A stretch of DNA of 64,000 bases from Pseudolabrys sp. Root1462. GTDB taxonomy: Bacteria > Pseudomonadota > Alphaproteobacteria > Rhizobiales > Xanthobacteraceae. The notes beneath the pieces are model-generated. The model had not been told where the DNA came from and did not search any database. It saw nothing but the letters and a program-made list of their open reading frames with translations. Below, piece after piece: positions 8,506 through 16,964 of this stretch (the first letter of the stretch is position 1; each line of letters opens with the position of its first letter). Position numbers and translations under genes: made by a program. Location: assembly GCF_001426945.1 (NCBI RefSeq), contig NZ_LMFS01000001.1, forward strand, positions 1,267,757-1,331,756, in the 5' to 3' direction.

Positions 8506-9444
8506 TCAGGTCACAGGCGAAGGCAGCGGCGCGCCCGAAAAGTGCGCCTTGACGTTGGCGAAGACGAGAGCGCCGATCGCCCGGCGCGTTTCCTCGGTGG
8601 TGCTGGCGATATGCGGCTCGACCACGACGTTGGGCAGGGCGAGCAGCGCGTCGGAGACGTTCGGCTCGTTGGGGAAGACGTCGAGCGCCGCCGCCTTGAT
8701 GGTGCCGCCGGTCAGCGCCGCGACCAGCGCGTCTTCATCGACGACGGAGGCGCGCGCGATGTTGACGAGCATGCCGCCGGGTCCGAGCGCCTTGAGGAAC
8801 GCGGCATTGACGAGGCCCGCGGTTTCGGGGCCGCCGGGGCAGGTCAGAATGACGAAATCGACGTGGCTCGCCATCGCCACCGGATCGGCGAAATAGCGAT
8901 AGGGCAGGTTCGGCTTTTCCCGCGGTCCGCTGTAGGAAATCTCCATGTTGAACGCGGTGGCGCGCTGCGCCGCCACCTGGCCGATGCGGCCGAGGCCGAC
9001 AATGCCGAGCTTCTTGCCGAACACCCGCGTCGAGTTCGGCATGATGCCTTTGGTCTTCCAGTGGCCGTCGCGGATATAGCGATCGCCGGCGACGATCTTG
9101 CGCGCCAAAGCGAGCAGCAGGCCGATCGCATAATCGGCGGTGTCTTCGGTCAGCACGTCGGGCGTGTTGGTGACGCGGATGCCGCGCTGCCTGGCCGCCG
9201 CCAGATCGACCTTGTCGGTGCCGACGCCGAAAATTGAAATGATCTCAAGCTTGGGCAAGGCCTGCATCAGCGCGGCATCGGCGCCGACCGCGCTGCGCGA
9301 GACGACGCCGCGGATCCGCGGCGCGACCTCGGCGAGGAAGGCGTCGCGGTCCTTGGCCTGCCACAGCCGGTGCGTGGTGAAGTCGCGATCGAGCTCGTCC
9401 ATCAGCACCGGTTCGAGCGGTGCGGTCATGAGAATGTCGGCGGG
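8506..9444 (-). CDS. D-2-hydroxyacid dehydrogenase, NAD(P)-binding
   Basis: Probable hydroxypyruvate/glyoxylate reductase-type enzyme of 312 residues that interconverts 2-oxo and 2-hydroxy acids. The dinucleotide-binding motif is GLGRIGQVAAQRA, and the catalytic Arg, Glu and His are expected in NIARASVVDEDALV, DVFPNEPNV and VEPHIASTTEE. GTG 9444 gives the family-like start MPADILMTAPLEP and has GGGAG about 10 bases upstream; an ATG at 9477 would add unconserved residues. Its neighbours (RraA-like, SMP-30) suggest catabolism of a hydroxy- or sugar-acid. Confidence 0.87.
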   Translation of the reverse strand, partial: PADILMTAPLEPVLMDELDRDFTTHRLWQAKDRDAFLAEVAPRIRGVVSRSAVGADAALMQALPKLEIISIFGVGTDKVDLAAARQRGIRVTNTPDVLTEDTADYAIGLLLALARKIVAGDRYIRDGHWKTKGIMPNSTRVFGKKLGIVGLGRIGQVAAQRATAFNMEISYSGPREKPNLPYRYFADPVAMASHVDFVILTCPGGPETAGLVNAAFLKALGPGGMLVNIARASVVDEDALVAALTGGTIKAAALDVFPNEPNVSDALLALPNVVVEPHIASTTEETRRAIGALVFANVKAHFSGAPLPSPVT

Positions 9445-9483
9445 CACGGTGTGATGCACTCCCTGATGCGGCGGCAAAAAGAT

Positions 9484-10209
9484 TCAACGCGGCTTGTTGG
9501 TGACGTTGGTGAGCGTCGCGCCACCGGCGATCAGGCCGCTGCGGCGCCGTTCGTCGGCGACGATGCCCTGGGCGGTCTGCAATACGCGCTCGATGTCGGC
9601 GCGCGGCACGAAGCAGATGCCGGTCTCATCGGCGACGACGAGATCGCCGGGAGCGACAGCAACACCGGCGATCGTCACCGGCACGTTGACGCCTTCGGTC
9701 TCGATGCGCCATTTGCCGGTGGCCGGCGTCGTGCCTTTGGCCCACACCGGCAGCCCGATGGAGCGGCTGGCTTCGATATCGCGCACCAGGCCATCGACGA
9801 TAATGCCGATCTCGCCCTGACGCTGGGCGACGGTCGCCATCAGGCCGCCGAGGCTGGAGGCATTCTCGATGCCCTGGACGACCAGCACGTCGCCGGATTG
9901 CGCGATGTTGTGCGCTTCGATGTCGCCGAGACGGTTGTCCTTGCGCGCGACGGCCTCGGCGACGGATCCGCTCCGCGCGCGGTTCTTCACCGTCAGGGCA
10001 GGGCCGGCGATGCGGGCATTCGGAATCGACGGCTTGAGGATGAAGGCGCCGACCGTGCCGCTGAGGCCAAGCAGGTCCATCGCGTCGGAGACATTGCCGG
10101 TGAGGTCGGGCAGCGCCAGATAGGCGGCGATGACGTCGGGCGCGATCGGACCGTGTCGCGGACCGATCGCGGAGGCGGGCAGTCGTCCAACCGGCGGCGG
10201 CATGGTCAT
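9484..10209 (-). CDS. RraA family protein (possible 4-hydroxy-4-methyl-2-oxoglutarate aldolase/oxaloacetate decarboxylase-like)
   Basis: A 241-residue RraA-fold protein. Family signs are GNVSDAMDLLG near the N-terminus, GPALTVKNRARS, GDVLVVQGIENASSLGGLMA and GDLVVADETGICFVP. Members in catabolic clusters are usually divalent-metal aldolases or decarboxylases rather than the RNase E regulator. ATG 10209 overlaps the stop of the SMP-30 gene by four bases (ATGA), implying translational coupling. The hydroxyacid dehydrogenase follows after 39 bases. The substrate remains a guess. Confidence 0.83.
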   Translation of the reverse strand: MTMPPPVGRLPASAIGPRHGPIAPDVIAAYLALPDLTGNVSDAMDLLGLSGTVGAFILKPSIPNARIAGPALTVKNRARSGSVAEAVARKDNRLGDIEAHNIAQSGDVLVVQGIENASSLGGLMATVAQRQGEIGIIVDGLVRDIEASRSIGLPVWAKGTTPATGKWRIETEGVNVPVTIAGVAVAPGDLVVADETGICFVPRADIERVLQTAQGIVADERRRSGLIAGGATLTNVTNKPR

Positions 10210-11090
10210 GAGGCGTAACGCCCTTCAGGCAACCCGCAGACGCCGGGCCTGGCCACGAACACCGCGCCGGCGTGCGGCTCGGCGGCCAGTTGCTCGGGCG
10301 TGAGGCGCTGCTTGGCGGTGGTGATGTAGAGTTCGTCGAAGTTGCGGCCGCCGAAGGTGCAGGAGGTGGGCTGCGACACCGGCAGTTCGATGACGCGGTC
10401 GATGCGGCCGTCCGGCGTATAGCGCGTCACGCGCCCGCCGGCGTATTCAGCGTTCCACAGGCACCCCTCGGCGTCGATCTGCGAGCCGTCAGGGCGACCC
10501 TTCCAACCTTTCATATCGGAGAACAGCCGGCGGTTACGCAACGCGCCGCTGCCGATGTCGTAATCATAGACGTGAATCACGTGGCGATAGGTGTCGGCGA
10601 AATACATCAGCTTGTCGTCGGGCGTAAAGGCGATGCTGTTCGGGACGATGATGTCGTCGGCGACGTGCCGGCAATCGCCGGCCTGTAATTGCCACAGCGC
10701 GCCGGTCGGCAGACGCGCCTTGTCGTTCATGGTGCCGACGATGAAGCGGCCGGCGCGGTCGCAGCGCCCGTCGTTGAAGCGGTTGTCCGGTTTGTCGGTT
10801 TCGGGCGCCGCCAGCGCCGGGCCCAAGGTGCCATCGGCGCGCAGCACGCTGATGCTGCGCGTCATGGCAACGAGCAGATCGTCGCTCGTCGTCAGGCAGA
10901 GGCTGCCGGTGATTTCCGGCAGCGGGATCGACGTGGTCTCGCCCGTTGCCGGATCGTAGATGCGAGCCGCGGGCGCGCGGCTGTCGACATAGAAGAGCTT
11001 CTGTCGCCGGTCGCACCACACTGGCGACTCGCCGAGGATGGAGGCCGGGCCCTGCAGAACGTCGGCTGTCAGTCTTGCTGGTGTGCTCAA
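10206..11090 (-). CDS. SMP-30/gluconolactonase/LRE family lactonase-like protein
   Basis: A beta-propeller hydrolase of about 294 residues. Family landmarks include GPASILGESPVWCDRR at the N-terminus with a metal-ligand Glu, FNDGRCDRAGRFIVGTM, PNSIAFTPDDKLMYFADT and DAEGCLWNAEYAGGRV. TTG 11090 is selected because GGAAGG lies seven bases upstream and the protein then begins MSTPARLTADVLQ; a longer frame would overlap the exported hydrolase gene. Such enzymes open sugar-acid lactones. It is coupled to the RraA-like gene, suggesting a joint sugar-acid or lactone route. Confidence 0.86.
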   Translation of the reverse strand: MSTPARLTADVLQGPASILGESPVWCDRRQKLFYVDSRAPAARIYDPATGETTSIPLPEITGSLCLTTSDDLLVAMTRSISVLRADGTLGPALAAPETDKPDNRFNDGRCDRAGRFIVGTMNDKARLPTGALWQLQAGDCRHVADDIIVPNSIAFTPDDKLMYFADTYRHVIHVYDYDIGSGALRNRRLFSDMKGWKGRPDGSQIDAEGCLWNAEYAGGRVTRYTPDGRIDRVIELPVSQPTSCTFGGRNFDELYITTAKQRLTPEQLAAEPHAGAVFVARPGVCGLPEGRYAS

Positions 11091-11124
11091 AACAGAACCT
11101 TCCGTCGCCGTGAATGATGGACCA

Positions 11125-12009
11125 CTAGTGCTTGGCCATGAATTTGAGGAGCAGCGCGTTGAATTCGTCCGGCTTCTCCCAAGCGATGGAGTGACCGGAT
11201 TCCGGCACCATGGCCCACTCATGATTGGCGACGTGGCCGACCCAGAGCTTCATCAGGCTCGGCGGTGCGAGCAGGTCGGCGCCAGCGGCGACGACCAGCG
11301 TCGGCGCCTTGATGGTCTCGAGCTTGGCGAAGGTGTTCGGCTGCCGCATCGGCTGCGATTTCACGCCGTGCTGCGATTCCGAGTGATGTTCGATCGCCAG
11401 CCATTCCTCGACGCCCTTCGGATTGACGGCGCGGTAGGACGGACCGACCTCGCGATAGCTGGCGTTCTGCTTACGGATTTCCGGAATTTCGATGCGCTTG
11501 ATGGCGTCCTGAACCGGCGCCTCCCGCACCGCGCCGGTGCTGGCGCCGACGACAAGGCCACGCAGGCGTTGCGGCTGCCAGGCCGCATAATCCAGCGCGA
11601 CGAAGCCGCCGCCGGCGACGCCGACAAGATAGAAGGGCTTCAGTTTGAGGTGCGCGGCGAGCGCTTCGAGATCTTCGCTGACGCTGCCCGGCTGCGGACC
11701 GGTGTCCGCCGGCGTGCTCTGGCCGCGGCCGCGGCGATCGAAAGCGATAACGCGATAGGCGGCTTTGATCAGCGGCTCGAATTGATAGCGCCAGCTTTCG
11801 CTAGTGCCGGTATTGGCATGAAGCATGACGACCGGCGTGCCGTCGCCGCCGCTGTCGAGATACCAAAGATGCACACCCGGAAGATCGACGAACTGGCCTT
11901 TGACGGACGAGGGAATGGGGGCCGTGGTGCCGGTCTCGGCTGCGACAACCGGCGACGCAAGGAAGGCGCCGGCGACGCAGGCCGCCAGGACAGACATTTT
12001 GATTGTCAT
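11125..12009 (-). CDS. Exported alpha/beta-hydrolase-fold protein lacking the nucleophile serine
   Basis: A 294-residue protein with a signal peptide (MTIKMSVLAACVAGAFL, cleavage near VVAAETG) and an alpha/beta-hydrolase fold: oxyanion region VVMLHANTGTSESW, RVIAFDRRGRGQS, and a late VPESGHSIAW histidine. The nucleophile elbow, normally G-x-S-x-G, reads GVAGGG, with Ala132 in place of serine, so ordinary esterase chemistry is doubtful. ATG 12009 has GGAGGAA upstream. A palindrome (12049-12064) matching one before the second ABC operon lies just upstream, suggesting MarR control. The last strong gene feature is conservation of the fold despite the missing nucleophile. Confidence 0.8.
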   Translation of the reverse strand: MTIKMSVLAACVAGAFLASPVVAAETGTTAPIPSSVKGQFVDLPGVHLWYLDSGGDGTPVVMLHANTGTSESWRYQFEPLIKAAYRVIAFDRRGRGQSTPADTGPQPGSVSEDLEALAAHLKLKPFYLVGVAGGGFVALDYAAWQPQRLRGLVVGASTGAVREAPVQDAIKRIEIPEIRKQNASYREVGPSYRAVNPKGVEEWLAIEHHSESQHGVKSQPMRQPNTFAKLETIKAPTLVVAAGADLLAPPSLMKLWVGHVANHEWAMVPESGHSIAWEKPDEFNALLLKFMAKH

Positions 12010-12048
12010 TTTTCGTTTCCTCCGAAGCTCCAAGTCCTAGCCCTCGAC

Positions 12049-12064
12049 TGTTGTAAAATCAACA
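12049..12064. promoter_or_regulatory. Candidate MarR operator upstream of exported hydrolase gene
   Basis: Palindrome TGTTG-TAAAAT-CAACA, 40 bases before the hydrolase start at 12009 and between it and the MarR gene. Its arms and 6-bp spacer length equal those of the site at 12852-12867 on the other side of the MarR gene. Confidence 0.55.
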
Positions 12065-12095
12065 CTCAATCGGGCAGGCCGGCCTTGCGTGGTCG

Positions 12096-12662
12096 TCAGG
12101 AGGCGGGGCCGGACGACTTCTCTTTTTCGACGTTCTCGACGCGGCGGGCCACATCGAGAATCTTGTTGAGCATGTCGTCGAACTGCACACGCTCCTTCGC
12201 GCTCAGGGCGCCGAGGAAGATTTCGTCGCGGTCGAGCGCGGCGTCGAACAGGCCCTGGAACAACTTGCGGCCCTTGCCGGTTAGCGAAAGGCTGACCGGC
12301 TTGCCCTTGATGTCGTGCGTCCCGGTGACGAAGTTGCGCTCGGTCAGACCGGCGACGATGCGGCTGATCTGGCCGCGGTCGACGCCGCTCTGACGCGCCA
12401 GTTGGTTGAGGCCGAGCGGGCCGTAGCCCGCGAGCAGGGCGATGGTGCGCCATTCACCCAAAGTCACATCGAATTCACGGCGGTAGCGCGCGGCGGCGCT
12501 GCGCGAAATCGTGTTGGCGACGACATGAAGCCGATAGGCCAGCAGATCACGGATGGTCGACGACTTGGTCGCGCCGCGCGCGAAGTCTTCGTCATTCTTC
12601 TTTCTGCTGGAAACAGCAGCGCCTTTCCCGGCGTTGGCGGTTCGCGTGGTGGTGGGCGCCAT
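12096..12662 (-). CDS. MarR family transcriptional regulator
   Basis: A 188-residue winged-helix regulator with a basic N-terminal extension. The MarR core runs from about residue 38 (LLAYRLHVVANTISRSAAARYRREF) through the recognition segment LNQLARQSGVDRGQISRIVAGL to the wing KGKPVSLSLTGKGRKLF. ATG 12662 is chosen; the open frame upstream has no conserved sequence. Regulators of this family usually bind aromatic or acyl-CoA ligands. It lies between a leftward exported protein and a rightward ABC/acyl-CoA operon, each preceded by the same type of palindrome, so both are probable targets. Confidence 0.88.
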   Translation of the reverse strand: MAPTTTRTANAGKGAAVSSRKKNDEDFARGATKSSTIRDLLAYRLHVVANTISRSAAARYRREFDVTLGEWRTIALLAGYGPLGLNQLARQSGVDRGQISRIVAGLTERNFVTGTHDIKGKPVSLSLTGKGRKLFQGLFDAALDRDEIFLGALSAKERVQFDDMLNKILDVARRVENVEKEKSSGPAS

Positions 12663-12991
12663 TCGGTCCTCGTCTCGAACTTGTGTCTCGTATCTCACCC
12701 GAGGTCTTGCCCGAGTGCCGGCGTCGACCGGGAGCAAGCCTGGCCCGGCAGGGCAAGCGATATGCTGCGCGCCGGCCGCGCCGTCAACGTGTTGTTTGTT
12801 CGGCCGCCGCATCCCTTTCCTTGGGGGTGCGGCAACAAAGGCCGTTTCCGCTGTTGACAATACAACACCTAGCCGGAATAGTCCGCCCCGGCAACACGGC
12901 CGGTCGCGCACCCGGCTGAGCCCGATATTCATAAAAGTCGATCCTCTGCGGCGGAGCGACGATCAAGCGCAAGTGTCTGGGAGGATGGAGA
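12663..12991. other. Intergenic region between MarR gene and second ABC operon (329 bp)
   Basis: Divergent control region without a credible gene. Besides the palindrome at 12852-12867 it shows only GC-rich sequence. A purine-rich ribosome site (GGGAGGATGG) precedes the ATG at 12992. The palindrome contains TTGACA, which could serve as a -35 box of the rightward promoter, but no good -10 is spaced from it. Confidence 0.5.
12852..12867. promoter_or_regulatory. Candidate MarR operator upstream of second ABC operon
   Basis: Palindrome TGTTG-ACAATA-CAACA, identical in arms and spacing to 12049-12064. It overlaps TTGACA (12854-12859), so binding could block rightward transcription and the MarR gene itself. 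Confidence 0.6.
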
Positions 12992-14038
12992 ATGTCTCTT
13001 ACGATCGTGAAATCCTGTGCCGTCGGCGGACTGGCCGCGGCGCTTTTCATCGGAACCGCGGCGCCGTCTTTCGCGGTCGATCAGGCGCTGATCGAGGCCG
13101 CGAAGAAAGAGGGCACCGTCGTCTGGTACTCGACTTTGATCGTCAACCAGCTCGTGCGGCCGGTCGCCGAGGCCTTCCAGGCAAAATATCCCGGTATCAC
13201 CGTGAAGTATTCGCGCACGCCCGCGGGTGAGATGGCGCTGAAGCTGCAGAACGAAATTCGCGCCAACAGCGTGCAGGCCGACGTGTTCGACGCCAATTCG
13301 GCGTTCTTCCGCGCCATGCCGCTCGAAAATCTCGTCGAATACAAGCCCGAGGCGGCGGCGCATTATCCGGACGATTTGAAGGACCCGAAGGGCCGCTTCA
13401 CGGCCGTGAACGTCTTCACCATGGCGACCGGCATCAACACCAATCTGGTGGCCGAAAAGGATCGTCCGAAGTCCTATGAGGACCTGCTCGACCCGAAGTG
13501 GAAGGGCAAGATGGCCTGGACCACCGACCTGACGCCGAACGGCCCCCCGGGCTTCATCGGCAACATCCTCGTCACCATGGGCGAGGAGAAGGGCATGGCC
13601 TATCTCGAGAAGCTGGCCAAGCAGGACATCGCCAAGGTGCCGGCCAGCCAGCGCGTCGTGCTCGATCAGGTGATCGCCGGCCAGTACGCGATCGGCCTGA
13701 TGATCTTCAACAATCACACGGTCATTAGCGCCGCAAAGGGCGCGCCGACCACCTGGCTCAAGATCGAGCCGCTGATCAGCACCGGCAATTACGTCGGCAT
13801 CATCAAGAACTCGCCGCATCCGAACGCCGCCAAGCTGTTCGAGGAGTTCATCCTGTCCAAGGAAGGACAGACGGTGTTCCAGAAGGCCAGCTATCTGCCG
13901 GCCGATCCCGATGTTCCGGCCGACGATCCGTCGCTCAAGCCGAAGCAGGGCGGCTACAAGGCCACCACGATCACCAACGAGATGGCGCTCGAGCAGCTCC
14001 CGCGCTGGACCGAGATTTACAAGAAGCTGTTCCCGTAA
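12992..14038 (+). CDS. ABC transporter substrate-binding protein, family 1
   Basis: Exported binding protein of 348 residues; signal peptide in residues 1-29 (KSCAVGGLAAALFIGTAAP, cleavage near SFAVDQ). The mature part begins EAAKKEGTVVWYSTLI, typical of the FbpA/AfuA/PhnS group. In the segment where iron binders have a Tyr-Tyr pair this protein reads FNNHTVI, so a non-iron, probably organic, ligand is inferred. It closely matches the truncated protein at 1-900. The permease starts three bases after its stop and acyl-CoA enzymes follow the ATPase, so the ligand is probably an organic acid degraded as a CoA ester. Confidence 0.9.
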   Translation: MSLTIVKSCAVGGLAAALFIGTAAPSFAVDQALIEAAKKEGTVVWYSTLIVNQLVRPVAEAFQAKYPGITVKYSRTPAGEMALKLQNEIRANSVQADVFDANSAFFRAMPLENLVEYKPEAAAHYPDDLKDPKGRFTAVNVFTMATGINTNLVAEKDRPKSYEDLLDPKWKGKMAWTTDLTPNGPPGFIGNILVTMGEEKGMAYLEKLAKQDIAKVPASQRVVLDQVIAGQYAIGLMIFNNHTVISAAKGAPTTWLKIEPLISTGNYVGIIKNSPHPNAAKLFEEFILSKEGQTVFQKASYLPADPDVPADDPSLKPKQGGYKATTITNEMALEQLPRWTEIYKKLFP

Positions 14039-14041
14039 ATC

Positions 14042-15805
14042 ATGACGACCTCGACTTATAACGACACGCAGGACAAAGGCGGCCGGACCAAGGTCCGGCC
14101 GCCGCGAATTTTCGGCATTCTGCGCGAGCCGGTTGGCTTGGTGTCGCTGCTGATGATCGTGGTGCTGGCGCTGCTGGTAGTGCCGCCGATCCTCATTCTC
14201 ATTCAACTGAGTTTCGCGGATATCGCCGACAACGGCGCGATCAAGGGTTACACGCTCGCCCACTACAGCGCGCTGTTCTCAGGCGCGAAATTCTTCGGCG
14301 TGCTGTGGACGACCATCGTCTTTGCCGCCTTCGCGACTGTGATCTCGCTCCTGTTCGGCGGCATTCTGGCCTGGCTGGTCGAGCGCACCAATACGCCGTT
14401 CAGGCGGCTGGCTTATCTGACCGCGATCGTCTCGCTCGGCACACCCTATGTACTGTACGTGATGGCCTGGCTGTTCCTGTTCGGCCGGACCGGACCCGTC
14501 AATCAGCTCTATCATTGGCTGACCGGCAACACCGGCGATCTGCTCAACGTCTATTCGCTCTGGGGCATGGTGCTGATCGAGGGCTTCCTGTGGTCGCCGC
14601 TCGTCTTCCTGCTGATGTCCGCGACTTTCCGCATGTCCAATGCGGAGATGGAAGAGGCGGCCCGGATGAACGGCGCGTCGGTCTGGGACACGATCTGGCA
14701 TATCTCGCTCAAGCTGGCGCGGCCGGCCGTGCTCGCGCTCGCCATGTTCGTGTTCATTCGCGACATCGAGGCCTTCGAGGTGCCGGCGCTCGTCGGTATT
14801 CCCGGCGATGTGAAGGTGTTGACCACCGACATCTATCTCGCCATCCGCGAATTCCCGCCCAATCTCGGCCATGCATCGGCGTTTTCCGTGATCATGCTGA
14901 TCCTGGTGTCGGTGCTGCTCTATTTCTACGGCCGAATCTCCAAGCACGCCGAACGCTACGCCAGCGTCACCGGCAAGGGTTACCGGCCGCGGCCGTTCGA
15001 TCTCGGCAGCGCGCGCGGCATTGCCGGCGTCATCGTGCTGTTCAACTTTGCCGTGGTGCTGGCACTGCCGCTGTTGGCGTTGTTCTGGATGGCGTTGACG
15101 CCGTTCATCGCGCCCGTCGGCTGGACTGTGATGAAGTCGGTGTCGCTGGCCAATTTCATCGTGGTGCTGACGTCGCCGTCTTATCTCTCGCTGGCCACCA
15201 ATACGCTGATCGTCTCGATCACGGCCGCGACGGGTGCGGTTCTGCTCACTGCGGTTTGCGGCTGGCTGGCGGCGCGGCGCAAGCCGGGCGGCACCATCGT
15301 CGATCAACTCGCAACCATGCCGCTGATCTTCCCGGGTATCGTGCTCGGCGTCGCGTTGCTCAATCTGTCACTGCGGTCGCCGATCCCGATCTACGGCACG
15401 GTGTGGCTGATCGGCATCGCCTATCTCATTCGCTACATGCCTTACGGCATGCGCTATTCCTACAACGGCGTTCTGCAGATCCATAAGGAGCTGGAGGAGG
15501 CGGGCGTCGCCTCCGGCGCCGGCATCTGGCAGGTGCTGGGGCGGGTCATCGCGCCGCTGCTGTCGCCGGCCCTCGTGGCGGCCTGGCTGTTCATCTTCCT
15601 GATCTCCTCGCGCGAGCTGTCGATTGCCATCCTTCTGGCGGGACCGAATTCGCAGGTCATCGCGGTGTCGATGTTCGACCTCTGGCAGAACGGCCAGGCG
15701 GGTGAACTGAGTGCCCTGGGTCTGCTGTGGACCCTGCTCATGGTGCTGGTCGCCAGCGCCTTCTATTTCCTCGAGCGGCGGCAGTCCGCCAAGACGTTCG
15801 GTTAG
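14042..15805 (+). CDS. ABC transporter permease, fused double-domain (FbpB/ThiP-like)
   Basis: A 587-residue membrane protein with two BPD_transp_1 units and about 12 membrane segments. EAA-type loops are EEAARMNGASVWDTIW and EEAGVASGAGIWQVLGRV. The N-terminal 35 residues are hydrophilic and cytoplasmic. Long stretches match the permease at 994-2733 (for example IEGFLWSPLVFLLMS), marking the two importers as paralogs. Its ATG comes three bases after the binding-protein stop, and the ATPase follows after six bases. Confidence 0.9.
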   Translation: MTTSTYNDTQDKGGRTKVRPPRIFGILREPVGLVSLLMIVVLALLVVPPILILIQLSFADIADNGAIKGYTLAHYSALFSGAKFFGVLWTTIVFAAFATVISLLFGGILAWLVERTNTPFRRLAYLTAIVSLGTPYVLYVMAWLFLFGRTGPVNQLYHWLTGNTGDLLNVYSLWGMVLIEGFLWSPLVFLLMSATFRMSNAEMEEAARMNGASVWDTIWHISLKLARPAVLALAMFVFIRDIEAFEVPALVGIPGDVKVLTTDIYLAIREFPPNLGHASAFSVIMLILVSVLLYFYGRISKHAERYASVTGKGYRPRPFDLGSARGIAGVIVLFNFAVVLALPLLALFWMALTPFIAPVGWTVMKSVSLANFIVVLTSPSYLSLATNTLIVSITAATGAVLLTAVCGWLAARRKPGGTIVDQLATMPLIFPGIVLGVALLNLSLRSPIPIYGTVWLIGIAYLIRYMPYGMRYSYNGVLQIHKELEEAGVASGAGIWQVLGRVIAPLLSPALVAAWLFIFLISSRELSIAILLAGPNSQVIAVSMFDLWQNGQAGELSALGLLWTLLMVLVASAFYFLERRQSAKTFG

Positions 15806-15811
15806 GCCATC

Positions 15812-16936
15812 ATGAATCAATTCGGTTTGGACGTTAACGGCCTCAGCAAGATCTACGCGAATGTAGAGGGCATCGCCGGCGGCGTGCGTAATGCGACCTT
15901 CCAGTTGCCGCCCGGTACCTTCTTCACGCTGCTGGGCCCCAGCGGTTGCGGCAAGACGACGACGTTGCGCTGCATTGCCGGGCTCGAGCGGCCGGACACC
16001 GGCGTGGTGCGCGTCGGTGACAGGACGTTCTTCGATTCCGAACGTCACGTCGACGTCGCGCTCAACCGGCGTCAGATCGGCATGGTGTTCCAGTCCTACG
16101 CGATCTGGCCGCATATGTCGGTGATCGAGAACGTGTCGTTCCCGCTGCGCGTCGCCAAGGACCGCAGCTACAGCCGCGAGGAAATCCGTTCGATGAGCCT
16201 GAAGGCGCTGGCGACGGTGGATCTCGAAGGCTTCGCCGATCGCTCGGCGACGCGGCTGTCAGGCGGCCAGCAGCAGCGCGTGGCGCTGGCGCGGGCCATC
16301 GTCCGCGAGCCGAAATTGCTGCTGCTCGATGAGCCGCTGTCGAATCTCGACGCCGCGCTGCGCGACAACATGCGCAAGGAGCTCAAGCGCCTGCAGCGCC
16401 AGATCGGCGTCACGACGGTCTATGTCACCCATGACCAGGCCGAGGCGCTGGAAATGTCCGACCAGATCGCCGTGCTCAGTGCCGGCGACGTGGTGCAGAT
16501 CGATACGCCGGACGGCATCTATTTCCGGCCGCGCAATCGCTTCGTCGCCAGCTTCGTCGGCAACACCAATATCTTCGACGGCACCGCCGAAGGCGGCGGC
16601 GAGACCGGCGCCGTGGTGCCGGTTCGCGTCAAGTCGGGCGAGGTGATCCGGGGCAGGGCCAACCGTCCGGTCAGGACCGGCGATGTCGTGACCATGTCGG
16701 TGCGCCCGGAGTCGATCCGGCTGTCGAGCGCCGCAGCGCCGGACGATCGTGGCGCCAACCGTTTCCGCGGCCAGGTCGAGAACCGCGGCTTCGTCGGCAA
16801 CCTCAACCGGTACGACGTGCGCTGCGGCAACGAGCTGATTGTCGCCAATACCGGGCCGCGCACGGCCATCGCGCCGGGCGAGACGGTTTTCATCGAGTTC
16901 GACGCCGACGACGCCATCATTCTGGCGGACGACTAG
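15812..16936 (+). CDS. ABC transporter ATP-binding protein (PotA/FbpC-like)
   Basis: A 374-residue ATPase with Walker A GPSGCGKTT, signature LSGGQQQRVALARA, Walker B LLLLDEPLSNLD, switch region YVTHDQAEAL and a C-terminal TOBE-like domain (VVTMSVRPESIRL). It completes the second importer. The HMG-CoA-lyase-like gene starts 28 bases after its stop, which implies co-transcription with the acyl-CoA cassette. The ATPase itself gives no clue to the ligand. Confidence 0.91.
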   Translation: MNQFGLDVNGLSKIYANVEGIAGGVRNATFQLPPGTFFTLLGPSGCGKTTTLRCIAGLERPDTGVVRVGDRTFFDSERHVDVALNRRQIGMVFQSYAIWPHMSVIENVSFPLRVAKDRSYSREEIRSMSLKALATVDLEGFADRSATRLSGGQQQRVALARAIVREPKLLLLDEPLSNLDAALRDNMRKELKRLQRQIGVTTVYVTHDQAEALEMSDQIAVLSAGDVVQIDTPDGIYFRPRNRFVASFVGNTNIFDGTAEGGGETGAVVPVRVKSGEVIRGRANRPVRTGDVVTMSVRPESIRLSSAAAPDDRGANRFRGQVENRGFVGNLNRYDVRCGNELIVANTGPRTAIAPGETVFIEFDADDAIILADD

Positions 16937-16964
16937 GCGGCCTGAGCCGAAAGCGTTGAGCATC

